From NCBI GenBank assembly GCA_000739515.1, contig DF820455.1:1148640-1212639 (forward strand): 64,000 nt of DNA, given 5' to 3'. The position numbers and the translations under genes were made by a program. Shown here one piece after another: positions 55,001 through 62,064 of the stretch. Under the pieces are notes generated by a model. The model was not told the origin of the DNA, made no database searches, and saw only the letters and a list, made by a program, of their open reading frames with translations. The stretch's first letter is position 1, and every line of letters starts with the position of its first letter. The stretch comes from Candidatus Moduliflexus flocculans. Its GTDB lineage: Bacteria > Moduliflexota > Moduliflexia > Moduliflexales > Moduliflexaceae.

Positions 55001-57009
55001 GCATAGACGGTCGAGAGGTTTTCGATGATGCTGGCGGTCTGGGTCGCGTCTTCGATTTTCAGCGTGTTGACAAGCTCGGTCAGCAGGTCGAGGCTCTGAT
55101 TCAGCCGGGTCAGCGCGTCGCCGACCGCCTGCGTTTCCGCCGTCTTTTTGATCGCCGGAATCTGCGCCTCGATGCCGTCTAACGATTTGTTGAAGGGGAC
55201 AAGCGCGTCGTCCCGCAGCAGAAAGCCGACGCAATCTTTGGAAATGCGGTCGTAATTTTCCGCCACGTCGGTTTCGATGCGTTCGACGCGCTTCAAATCC
55301 ACGTAACGCAGGTCTTTCAGCGTGATGATTTCGCCGCGCCGCAGTTGCAATTGCGCCAATGCGCCGACGAACTTTTCCACGCTGTCATATTGCAGCGTCG
55401 CCACCGAACTGATGAGTTCCGCCGTCGCTTTTTCGGCCTCTTTCAGGCGTTCTTCGGTGCTTTTGCGAATCTGCACGACTTTATCGTATTCGTCAATCGC
55501 GGCTTTGGCGGCAGTCTGCATTTCCACGAGCACGGAGCGCGGATCGAAGACTTCGCGGCTGTCGAGCCAGTAGAACATATCGAGCGCGGACGTGACTTTG
55601 CGGACGATTTCGTGATAGAGGCCGAGATAAATATGCTCGGTGCGCACCAAATTGTAAATCGAGCGCATTTCCGAAATGCCGCGCACAAGCTCGCTGTTGC
55701 CAATGCGCGCCATGTAGGTGTTCTGGTCAATCGCCACGACCGTCATGTCGGCGACGAACGGCGTCTGCCAGACCTGAATCGCGTGGCTTTTCTGCGCCTC
55801 CTGCCCGGCTTTGAAAAAGACCATTTTGCCGTCGTCGTAAATCGTGAAGCCGTGACAGGTGATCGGGCTTTCGACCTTTTTGTTGATCAAATTGTATTGC
55901 AACAGGATGTATTCGCCCGTGATTTCGCGGTAAAAGACGTAGAGAAAATCTTCGCCGTTCGGCGAGCGCACCATGCGGAGGAATTTCATCCCTTCGGTCT
56001 GGACGTTGAACGCCTTGTAGCCCTCGTTTTGCAGAAAATAGCCGCCGGGAAAAATCAGGCCGTCGTCGTCCGGCAGGCGGATCGCGGCGCGGTGAATCTC
56101 ATCCACGCGGGTCGCGACGCCGAGCTTTTCGTCGAAAATGATGTAGCGGTATTGCTGCTCCTGATACGGCAGGATTTTCAGCAGAATAATCGAGCCGAGA
56201 ATGGCGTAAAAGACCTCCGCGTCCTCCAATTTTTGCAGCGCATTGTCCACTGGCTCGCAGTAAATCCCTTCGCCGCTTTCGGTGTTGTTTTCCACTTTGA
56301 CGGTCAAATCGCCGCCGACGGTTTCGACGAAGACGCGGTCTTGAATCGAAACGTGGGGATGCGTGCCATAAACGAAATTGTCGCGGGTCGTGCGCGTCCA
56401 TTCGAAATCGTGCTGCGGCGGATAGCTGAATTCCCGCTCCGAGCGGTTATCCGCATATTTCAGGCTGCCGTCGTCGCCGATATGCCATTTGAACGCCTTG
56501 AGTTCCGCGCTGTCGCCGATATGGAACAGCATCAGCAGGCTCGCGCCTTTGCGGTAAAACGTGGCGAAGCGGGTCTCTTTGTAGTAGGCGTACTGGTTGC
56601 GGAAATCTTTGACGAATTGCGGGTCGTTCAGAAAATCGCCGTCCACGTTGTCGAAGCGGTCGTCTTTCATCTCATAGACGCTGAACACGTCCGACACCTG
56701 CGTCTCTTTTTTCAAGCCGAGAAAGACGTTGTAGCCGAAAATCAGGCGCTTGCCGATGGCGATCATGTCGCGGGGGACGCAGTTGTTCTGGGTGACGATG
56801 CGATCCGAACGGAGCGCCTGATTCGCTAACGCGCCGAAAACCTCCTTGCGGCGCTCGTTGATTTTGCCCATGCGGTCGAACAAGTCGGCGCTGAGCGCGG
56901 TCAGCCGCTTGCGAATAATCTCATACGAGCCGCCCTCCATCTTCTCGTCGGCGGCCTGCGGCGCGTCTGTCTGCGTGGTGTCCAATGGTTTTTCCGGCGT
57001 GTTGTCCAT
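52009..57009 (-). CDS. Giant AAA+ ATPase with DUF3686 N-terminus (annotated elsewhere as DNA repair ATPase)
   Basis: A 1666-residue cytoplasmic protein. The N-terminal ~450 residues match DUF3686: LSADLFDRMGKINERRKEVFG, IVTQNNCVPRDMIAIGK and IFGYNVFLGLKKETQVSDVF. Residues ~480-930 are long coiled coils. An alpha-helical middle leads to an AAA+ domain with Walker A SPPGYGKTT (Lys1291), Walker B MLYVDDIQ (Asp1353-Asp1354) and a sensor-like VVMAGNPYTESG. A Pro/Lys-rich tail ends the protein. Databases name this family DNA repair ATPase, but I know of no firm proof. The ribosome site AAAGGAGG is excellent. It is monocistronic; the other AAA+ locus (56-8134) may be functionally related. Confidence 0.88.
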   Translation of the reverse strand: MDNTPEKPLDTTQTDAPQAADEKMEGGSYEIIRKRLTALSADLFDRMGKINERRKEVFGALANQALRSDRIVTQNNCVPRDMIAIGKRLIFGYNVFLGLKKETQVSDVFSVYEMKDDRFDNVDGDFLNDPQFVKDFRNQYAYYKETRFATFYRKGASLLMLFHIGDSAELKAFKWHIGDDGSLKYADNRSEREFSYPPQHDFEWTRTTRDNFVYGTHPHVSIQDRVFVETVGGDLTVKVENNTESGEGIYCEPVDNALQKLEDAEVFYAILGSIILLKILPYQEQQYRYIIFDEKLGVATRVDEIHRAAIRLPDDDGLIFPGGYFLQNEGYKAFNVQTEGMKFLRMVRSPNGEDFLYVFYREITGEYILLQYNLINKKVESPITCHGFTIYDDGKMVFFKAGQEAQKSHAIQVWQTPFVADMTVVAIDQNTYMARIGNSELVRGISEMRSIYNLVRTEHIYLGLYHEIVRKVTSALDMFYWLDSREVFDPRSVLVEMQTAAKAAIDEYDKVVQIRKSTEERLKEAEKATAELISSVATLQYDSVEKFVGALAQLQLRRGEIITLKDLRYVDLKRVERIETDVAENYDRISKDCVGFLLRDDALVPFNKSLDGIEAQIPAIKKTAETQAVGDALTRLNQSLDLLTELVNTLKIEDATQTASIIENLSTVYARLNQSKALFAKQRKALQSGEVALEFTAQFKLINQTVANFLDQAVTPAKCEELLTKTMVQIEELESRFSDFDEYLEKLSAKREEIYSTFNTKKIQLEEGLNKKTTQLLGSANRILTGIVNRLSTFKTIDEINGYFAADRMVLKVREIIAQLQELGDSVKAEDVASRLKSAQQDGIRQLKDQIDLYAGGGDVITLGNFQFTVNRQAFGLTTVQRDGLMFFHLTGTEFFDQINDPAFQATKRFWTQDLISETDRIYRSEYLAFKFLTARQKELPALVAAPEKLYEAVREFMTPFFDEGYEKGVHDKDCATILTTIFPVFQQAGTLRFHPAIRAYGKIFWQFAPQSDEREMLRHKIRSLGQLRAISNGSGEFVSHKKYAQQLQTLVERFFGQLRWETDPKYLRQTPDFLVEHLQQNLDGFPVDNDAFDICKGFKEFLTLNKADAQFAELLKSVENDLASKLAIIQDWLEFYAASQPGKHDPNFLLEAVTVILQGGVNSKAVKPVDTKCVVSGLIGQHPKMRDNTLPMDLSEFLLESDEFHRVAVPEYRAYQQIKRDLVETKQAEMRLSEFKPRVLTTFVRNKLIDKVYLPLIGANLAKQIGAYGEGKRTDLMGLLLLISPPGYGKTTLMEYIANRLGLIFMKINGPAIGHRVASLDPAEAPNATAREEIEKLNLALEMGNNVMLYVDDIQHTNPEFLQKFISLCDAQRKIEGVYRGRTRTYDLRGKKVCVVMAGNPYTESGEKFRVPDMLANRADTYNLGDIIGGSEEMFELSYLENCLTSNPVLSKLVTRSQQDVYEMIKIARTGSYEGANFEAKYALEETREFVSVFEKLLKIQAIVLQVNKQYIYSATQDEAYRKEPPFLLQGSYRNMNKMTEKILPIMNDDEVKQVVMDHYSDESQLLTTGAEFNLLRFKELSGWMTTEESERLTYIRKTFQRNKSLGAVDQSDPMGKVMAQINVFNDQFAEFRDMVDERLKNNVIKLRVKKSTTTPIPQPPIKKK

Positions 57010-57056
57010 GAGTGACCTCCTTTATCGAATCCCCCGGTCGGGTGGCGTATGCGTTC

Positions 57057-57133
57057 ACCACGAAACACACGAAATACACGAAAAAATTCAGAAGGGTTTT
57101 TTATTTTTTCGTGTATTTCGTGTATTTCGTGGT
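57057..57133. repeat. Inverted repeat ACCACGAAACACACG...CGTGTATTTCGTGGT
   Basis: Arms of ~31 nt built from ACACGAAAT words pair across an 18-nt loop, 47 nt upstream of the DUF3686 gene. One arm overlaps what would be that gene's leader or promoter. Otherwise 57134-57278 shows nothing. Confidence 0.75.
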
Positions 57134-57278
57134 TAAAAATGTCCTCTCGTTCAAGAGGCGCGTTCTGCGCGTGGCGCGACAAAAAGTGTGCCGCACAGAA
57201 CGATAGAAAAGGCGCAGGAAGATGTCAAGCAGAAGGTGAATGAAAACCGGAAAATTCGCCGCGCCGCGCTATAAAAGA

Positions 57279-57306
57279 TTGACAGAAAATTTTCAGTTCG
57301 TACTAT
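57279..57306 (+). promoter_or_regulatory. Putative sigma-70 promoter of the toxin-antitoxin cluster
   Basis: TTGACA (57279-57284), 16-nt spacer, TACTAT (57301-57306). A perfect -35 with a four-of-six -10, 87 nt before the first frame of the cluster. Confidence 0.45.
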
Positions 57307-57392
57307 AAGCAATGATGCGATCATGGATTCTTGCTCCTCGCCAATTATTGGAATCACATAGCTGAATATTCCGAATTTTGGAGACTCTGATC

Positions 57393-57707
57393 ATGTTTGA
57401 CATACATTGGATTATTCGAAAAGTTCAAAAAAACGACTATTAATTTTCCAAACATGCCGAACAGGAACGGCAGAATGATAATTTGTTGATTGAAGATGTT
57501 GAAGAAGCGCTATTGTCTGGCCGTATTCTTGAGCAATACGAAGATACGGGACGCGGCGAAAGCTGTCTGGTCGTCGGATTTACCAATTCAGGGAAACCGG
57601 TACATATCGTATGCGGAACGCGAGAAGATGTATTAGCCATTATTACGGTCTATATTCCGACGCCGCCTAAATTCATCAATCCTTATGAACGGAGGAAATC
57701 ATCATGA
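57393..57707 (+). pseudogene. DUF4258 toxin-like gene with in-frame stop
   Basis: The frame from the ATG at 57393 (GGAG 9 nt upstream) reads 16 codons ending KNDY, then TAA at 57441, then continues FSKHAEQERQ and on to the end at 57707. DUF4258 proteins have the pattern Y-x-hS-x-HA-x-x-R at exactly this junction, followed by the RILEQYEDTG, ESCLVVGF, VHIVCGT and ITVYIPTPPKF blocks, all present. A single base change (such as GAA to TAA) would explain the stop. Translation could restart at TTG 57483, but the product would lack the conserved SKHA helix. Partner is the YgiT-type antitoxin gene overlapping its end. Probably an inactivated toxin. Confidence 0.78.
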
Positions 57708-57985
57708 AAGTGTGTCATTTTTGCGGAAATACGGAATTCAAACAGCGAACGGTACAATATCTGTATCGTCATGACAATAATTTGTTATTCGTCAATAATG
57801 TGCCATGCGTCGAATGCGCGTATTGCGGAGAGCAATATTTCGAGGCCAAAGTTCTCAAACAGATCGAGCAGGATTATCAGGAGATTTATGTTGGCGGAAA
57901 GCCTGCGGCGGTCGAATTGCGCGTTCCATGCGAGGATTTCGCCTTTGCGCAGCCTTTGAATGCGTTGGCAGCACGTGCGGCGTAA
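57704..57985 (+). CDS. YgiT-type zinc-finger antitoxin
   Basis: A 93-residue protein. The N-terminal zinc finger has CHFCGN and CVECAYCGEQYFEA (two C-x2-C pairs), a type usually found in MqsA/YgiT-like antitoxins. A short C-terminal extension lacks the full helix-turn-helix of MqsA. Its start overlaps the DUF4258 stop by 4 nt and GGAGG lies 7 nt upstream, as expected for a coupled toxin-antitoxin pair. With the toxin gene interrupted, it is possibly a solitary antitoxin. Confidence 0.88.
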   Translation: MKVCHFCGNTEFKQRTVQYLYRHDNNLLFVNNVPCVECAYCGEQYFEAKVLKQIEQDYQEIYVGGKPAAVELRVPCEDFAFAQPLNALAARAA

Positions 57986-57995
57986 TAGTAAAATC

Positions 57996-58220
57996 ATGAG
58001 CGTATATGTCTATACTGAAGCCTTGCAAAAATTTGCGTTTTTGTTAGAAGAAGCGTTTCGCACCGGAGAAGTCAAGGTTCGGCGGGATGACGGCAAAGTA
58101 TTTGTGATCAAGCCTGAACCGAGCCTTGCCTCTCCGTTAGACGTTGAAAGCGTCAATTTTGGCATTACCACCGAAGAGATTCTCGAGTGTATCCATGAAA
58201 GCCGAGAAGGGCGATTGTAG
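57996..58220 (+). CDS. Small antitoxin-like protein (Phd/YefM-like)
   Basis: A 74-residue protein from the ATG at 57996; the frame upstream overlaps the zinc-finger gene out of register and is discarded. It begins MSVYVYTEALQKFAFLLEEA and continues EVKVRRDDGKVFVIKPEP, the Phd/YefM pattern of a strand, an amphipathic helix and a two-stranded wing. The end (ITTEEILECIHESREGRL) resembles the toxin-binding tail. Usually paired with a PIN toxin, but none follows directly. It is 10 nt after the previous gene. Confidence 0.65.
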   Translation: MSVYVYTEALQKFAFLLEEAFRTGEVKVRRDDGKVFVIKPEPSLASPLDVESVNFGITTEEILECIHESREGRL

Positions 58221-58243
58221 CACATGAAAAATGAGGCAATATT

Positions 58244-58513
58244 ATGGCAGTCACATATCAAATGACATTTCCAGAAGAAATTCTTGGCGTCTTACGCTGG
58301 CGGAAAGCCGATATCGAACGCTCGATCAAACAGGAATTAGCGATTCATTTTTTTCGGATGGAACGCTTGAGTTTCGGTCAGGCGCGGCGGCTGGCGGAGT
58401 TATCGGTCGTTGATTTTATCGAGGCGTTAAAGGAGCGGAACATTCCGTTGCATTACGACCTCGCCGACTACGAAGACGATCTGAATACGATGATGGCAAA
58501 AGGGTCTGCTTGA
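58244..58513 (+). CDS. UPF0175 family antitoxin-like protein
   Basis: An 89-residue protein with the UPF0175 pattern: KQELAIHFFRMERLSFGQARRLAELS (helix-turn-helix-like), VVDFIEALKERNIPLHYD, then DYEDDLNTM. Members sit in front of a PIN-domain toxin of the DUF3368 family and are believed to be the antitoxin. Here the expected toxin is reduced to a short remnant directly downstream. It is probably still expressed from the cluster promoter. Confidence 0.85.
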   Translation: MAVTYQMTFPEEILGVLRWRKADIERSIKQELAIHFFRMERLSFGQARRLAELSVVDFIEALKERNIPLHYDLADYEDDLNTMMAKGSA

Positions 58514-58607
58514 ATCTCCGGCTGATGAATTATCCGAACTCCAACGCAAAGGATTGTGGATAGATGACGCCCTGATTGAGCAAATCCGGAGCGAAACGCA
58601 GAAATAA
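58506..58607 (+). pseudogene. C-terminal remnant of a DUF3368 PIN toxin
   Basis: An open frame reads ESPADELSELQRKGLWIDD followed by ALIEQIRSETQK and TAA. This is like the last ~30 residues of DUF3368 toxins, where a conserved L-x-x-L-x-x-x-G-F-W-I-S/D helix closes the fold. The upstream ~120 residues with the PIN active site are absent, and the remnant overlaps the end of the UPF0175 gene in another frame. Probably left by an internal deletion. Confidence 0.5.
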
Positions 58608-58629
58608 ATATTTAAAGAGGTGAAATCAG

Positions 58630-58923
58630 ATGAAAACATGGACGCTTTCAGAAGCGCAGAGCCATTTTGCGGATGTCGTGGAATCCTGTTCGTCCGAGCC
58701 GCAAATTCTGGCAACGCATGGCCGGCCTGTTGCCGCGTTGGTAGATTTCGGACTTTTCAGCGAGTTCCTTCATTTCCGCGAAGCCCGCGAACGCCCGACG
58801 ATTAAGGAACTTTTAGCTGAGTTACGCCGAATTCAGACGCAAGAGTCTGTTGAAATAGAATTGCCGGAGCGTCAAGATCGCCCCAACCCGATTTTGGAGA
58901 TGAGTGATGAACTTCTTATGTGA
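58630..58923 (+). CDS. Phd/YefM-type antitoxin (VapB-like)
   Basis: A 97-residue protein with MKTWTLSEAQSHFADVVESC (Phd/YefM N-terminus with the AQ-x-x-F-x-x-x-V helix), then EPQILATHGRPVAALVDF as the wing, and an extended charged tail to about 90 that would wrap the toxin. GAGGTG 7 nt upstream of the ATG. It overlaps the PIN toxin gene by 17 nt. The antitoxin binds and silences the toxin and represses the operon. Confidence 0.9.
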   Translation: MKTWTLSEAQSHFADVVESCSSEPQILATHGRPVAALVDFGLFSEFLHFREARERPTIKELLAELRRIQTQESVEIELPERQDRPNPILEMSDELLM

Positions 58924-59338
58924 TACTAATATCATCAGCGAGGTCATGAAACCCTCGCCACATCCGAAAGTCGAACAATGGTTCGATGCGCAACGCAGCA
59001 TTCGCCTGAGTGTCGTGAGCGTGGAAGAAATTTATTATGGACTGGCGTATAAACGCGCAGAACGCCAATTGCAATGGTTTGAAAAGTTTCTTTTTTATCG
59101 AGGGGAAGTCGTATCGCTGACCAGTGAGATTGCTGAACACGCCGGTAATTTGCGCGGAGAATTGCGACGAAAAGGCATTACCCGTTCACAAGCTGATATG
59201 TTTATCGCAGCGACGGCGATAATCCACGATCTGATATTGGTCACGCGAAACATTTCTGATTTCGAACACTGTGAATTACGCCTTTTCAATCCGTTTACGC
59301 AATCACAACCGCCAGAATTAACCACCCCTATCGGATGA
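58907..59338 (+). CDS. vapC: PIN-domain toxin VapC-like
   Basis: A 143-residue PIN-domain RNase from the ATG at 58907 (GGAG upstream; a GTG one codon earlier is less likely). Acidic active-site residues are visible: Asp6 in LCDTNIISEV, Glu in VEEIYYGL, and the later DMFIAATA and TRNISDFEHC acidic cluster. This order fits the VapC family, which cuts tRNA or rRNA when unrestrained. The partner is the Phd/YefM protein with which it overlaps. Intact pair, unlike the two modules before it. Confidence 0.92.
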   Translation: MNFLCDTNIISEVMKPSPHPKVEQWFDAQRSIRLSVVSVEEIYYGLAYKRAERQLQWFEKFLFYRGEVVSLTSEIAEHAGNLRGELRRKGITRSQADMFIAATAIIHDLILVTRNISDFEHCELRLFNPFTQSQPPELTTPIG

Positions 59339-59356
59339 ATAGAAAGGAAGCAGAGT

Positions 59357-59701
59357 ATGGGAAGCATTACGATCAACGTGCCGCAAAATATTCAGGTGAA
59401 TTACACTGTTGAAAATGTATCGTTGACCAGATCGCTGCTTGATCTGCTGAATGCGATCATGCTGCGTTCATCGCCCGAACATCGTGAAGATGATTCGCTG
59501 CTTGGCCTGTTTGCAGACAAAAGCGATCTCATCGATCAGGTGACGGAACTCACGATGAGGTCGCGGGAAACCAAACAGCAAAGCAAGAAAGGCGTTCCCG
59601 GCATAGACCTGCTGAAATTCGCCGGAACGCTTTGCGCTGAGGATGCTGAACGGATGATGCGAGTGATTGACGATGATTGCAGAAAAGTTATATGGGAATA
59701 G
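59357..59701 (+). CDS. Antitoxin-like protein, no partner seen
   Basis: A 114-residue protein with MGSITINVPQNIQVNYTVEN at the start and KFAGTLCAEDAERMMRVIDDDCRKV at the end. The final helix with a DCE/DCR-x-V closing is typical of small antitoxins that pair with PIN toxins; the start resembles strand-type DNA-binding dimers. AGGAAG precedes the ATG. No toxin gene follows; the DNA turns AT-rich and the HerA-type operon begins 80 nt later. I read it as an orphan antitoxin at the island junction. The family is not named. Confidence 0.55.
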   Translation: MGSITINVPQNIQVNYTVENVSLTRSLLDLLNAIMLRSSPEHREDDSLLGLFADKSDLIDQVTELTMRSRETKQQSKKGVPGIDLLKFAGTLCAEDAERMMRVIDDDCRKVIWE

Positions 59702-59780
59702 TTTCGTAAAATACACAAATTTCACAAAATGCTGTATAAAAAAACTTGTCATGTGTAGTATTGGATGATTTAAGGTTTAG

Positions 59781-60923
59781 ATGATGAATGAAATACAATT
59801 AAAAGAAAATATTTTGTTTGCCCTCCAAGAGCAAGGATTTAAAATAAATCCTCATATACGTGTTCATGAAGAAAATGAGGCTCACCATAAGAATCTCTAT
59901 AGGGATATACAATCTACTGCAAGAATTGAAAAACTTTGTGAGCATAAAAAATTTCTGCTATCAATACTCAAAAAGGTTAGTAAGTATTCTATCGAAGGGA
60001 GCAAAATTAATCCAGAAAAAATTCAGTTAGAAATAAGAGAAGTTCATGTAGACTCATTAGAAGAGAGTATTTTCAGATGGTGGAATTTAATGTGGTGGAG
60101 CATCCCTTATCAACGAGCATATGGACGCCAAATGCGATTCATTCTGTGGGATACTTTTCATAATGCTCCATTCGGTTTAATTGGCTTACAAAGTCCCGTT
60201 TTAAAAATGGCTGTTCGAGATAAGGCATTAAACATACCTAAAAAAGAACTCGATGTGTGGATTAATAAATCTATGCACGCTCAAAGGCTTGGAGCGCTTC
60301 CACCCTATAATGAGCTTATAGGTGGAAAATTGGTCGCATTGAGCTTGGTATCTAATGAGATAAAATATCTATATCAAAAAAAATATAATGATTATAAAAC
60401 TATAATCAAAGGGAGGGTTATTGAACCCAATCTATTATTCATTACAACAACGAGCGCTTTTGGTAAGAGTAGCATTTATAACAGATTGAACTATAACAAT
60501 CAACGCATTGCTGAAAGTTTAGGATATACTAAAGGGGCAGGTTCTTTTCATATTCCAGAAGAGTTATATCAAGAAATTTTAAAATTTTTGTCACAAAAGA
60601 ATATTGACGTTTCCAGAAGTTTTGGATATGGCCCATCAAAAAGGATTCATTTATTAAGCAATGCTTTCCGTTTATTAGGACTTCCCAAATTTCAATATCA
60701 TGGGATTAAACGAGAATTCTATTTATTCTCACTTGTTTCAAATTTACAAGGAATAATTCAGAGGAACGAATATCCTGAATATATTGATAGACCTTTTAAG
60801 GAATTAGTTTGTTATTGGAAACAACGTTGGGCTTTACGACGTTCAGAAACAACCAATCAATGGAAAAAATTTCTTCCCGATAAATTTTTTGAAGAACAAC
60901 AAAAAATATTGGAGGATTTATGA
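59781..60923 (+). CDS. DUF4338 (DruA-like) protein, first gene of a HerA/NurA operon
   Basis: A 380-residue protein of the DUF4338 group, which includes Druantia DruA. Landmarks are AYGRQMRFILWD (115-124), FGLIGLQSPVLKMAVRDKAL, LGALPPYNELIGGKLVALSL, TTTSAFGKSSIYNRLNY (Ser225-Arg235 core), and GPSKRIHLLSNAFRLLGLP followed by YHGIKREFYLF. These match the family block by block. The biochemical activity is unknown; I see no named nuclease motif. It is AT-rich compared with the rest of the window, pointing to horizontal acquisition. The stop overlaps the next start, and it probably acts together with NurA and HerA in defence. Confidence 0.82.
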   Translation: MMNEIQLKENILFALQEQGFKINPHIRVHEENEAHHKNLYRDIQSTARIEKLCEHKKFLLSILKKVSKYSIEGSKINPEKIQLEIREVHVDSLEESIFRWWNLMWWSIPYQRAYGRQMRFILWDTFHNAPFGLIGLQSPVLKMAVRDKALNIPKKELDVWINKSMHAQRLGALPPYNELIGGKLVALSLVSNEIKYLYQKKYNDYKTIIKGRVIEPNLLFITTTSAFGKSSIYNRLNYNNQRIAESLGYTKGAGSFHIPEELYQEILKFLSQKNIDVSRSFGYGPSKRIHLLSNAFRLLGLPKFQYHGIKREFYLFSLVSNLQGIIQRNEYPEYIDRPFKELVCYWKQRWALRRSETTNQWKKFLPDKFFEEQQKILEDL

Positions 60924-62059
60924 TGGAATATGAGCAAAACCCATTTGGAGAGCTTCCAGAAGCCTTAGTAGAGGAGATGCTTTCAAAAAGCCAACAACTT
61001 GGTGAAGAAGTTTTTGGTTCCTTTAATGGAATACAAGAAAATAAAAATATAATGCGAGAGCGTCTTCTTAAAGCCAATATCCTTAGAAGAGATTCGGATT
61101 TGAGTTACTCAGAAATTCCAACAACATGCGGTATTGACGGCTCGTATGTTGTTGATCGACTTTTGGCAACCGATATTGCTGCTTGTGCGGCTGTTGCGAT
61201 GGAAGGCTTGACCCCACCTTCGGAAAATCGCTATTGGGAAAGACCTCATCATGAAGCCTTCATGCATCCTGAAAAACACAATCTAGAGACTAATTCGATT
61301 TTGAGAGGACTTATGATGGGCATGGAAATTGAGCTTGCTGCGAAATCCCCACACGATTTGATCTTGATAGACGGCTCTCTAACGACCCCTCTTATTTATT
61401 TTAATCAAGCAATAAATGGATTAATAACAAATCCCCAAGCAAAAGTCGGACAGGAACTTTCCACAAGATTGATGACATTCCTTGAATCGTATAAAAAAAT
61501 TCTGCAATCCACCAGAAGTGATAAAATGTGGGTCGGAATACCTAAATATACTACAAAACGGGAAATTGGCATTAAGTTTGAGTGGCCTTCCAGTTATGAT
61601 GATCGCGCAATTTTGACCAATCTTATGTTTCCTGGTGAATTTTTGGCTCCGATTCCACTCACTCAGCCGCAAAGTGAATGGCATTTAGCATTACCCTCTG
61701 AGCATACAAAATTGCGGCAGATAGTTCAGGAGATTATTATGGGAATCAAAAATATTTATGTCCTTTACTACAAACCTAATCGTTGGTCGCCAGCGTTAAG
61801 GATTGAAATGGCGGCCTCAATTGCTTCAAATGATTCCCGGATAGCTATTGTGTTAAAAGGATTAGGGCATCAATGCCAAACACCAGGAATAATGGAACCT
61901 TATCCTTTATATATTGCAGATCAAATGGTGAAAAGCATGAGCAAAGCTATGCCGGCATTTCGACAAATAGCAATATCAAGAATGACAGAGATGTATCATG
62001 GTGATATTTCAGAAATTTTTTTTAGTATGCACGGTTATCGAACTGAAAGTGGGAGGTAG
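60923..62059 (+). CDS. NurA-like 5'-3' nuclease
   Basis: A 378-residue protein from the ATG at 60923; the ATG at 60920 is also in frame and overlaps the DUF4338 stop, with GGAGG just upstream. The NurA hallmarks are CGIDGSYVVDRL (Asp72) and LILIDGSLTTPL (Asp150), the two acidic motifs that hold catalytic manganese, and a late His/acid region (KGLGHQCQTPGIM). NurA nucleases work with hexameric HerA pumps, and the HerA gene follows 6 nt later. In archaea the pair processes DNA ends; in bacteria such pairs appear in defence operons. AT-rich, likely transferred with its neighbours. Confidence 0.85.
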   Translation: MEYEQNPFGELPEALVEEMLSKSQQLGEEVFGSFNGIQENKNIMRERLLKANILRRDSDLSYSEIPTTCGIDGSYVVDRLLATDIAACAAVAMEGLTPPSENRYWERPHHEAFMHPEKHNLETNSILRGLMMGMEIELAAKSPHDLILIDGSLTTPLIYFNQAINGLITNPQAKVGQELSTRLMTFLESYKKILQSTRSDKMWVGIPKYTTKREIGIKFEWPSSYDDRAILTNLMFPGEFLAPIPLTQPQSEWHLALPSEHTKLRQIVQEIIMGIKNIYVLYYKPNRWSPALRIEMAASIASNDSRIAIVLKGLGHQCQTPGIMEPYPLYIADQMVKSMSKAMPAFRQIAISRMTEMYHGDISEIFFSMHGYRTESGR

Positions 62060-62064
62060 AACAC

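Noticed and set aside
55345-56829. 494-codon open frame on the plus strand
   Set aside because: It is antisense to the DUF3686 ATPase gene, with composition typical of a shadow frame and no family signature.
57441-57443. Programmed recoding of the TAA in the DUF4258 gene
   Set aside because: No selenocysteine-type element (which would need TGA) or slippery site; a simple nonsense mutation explains it better.
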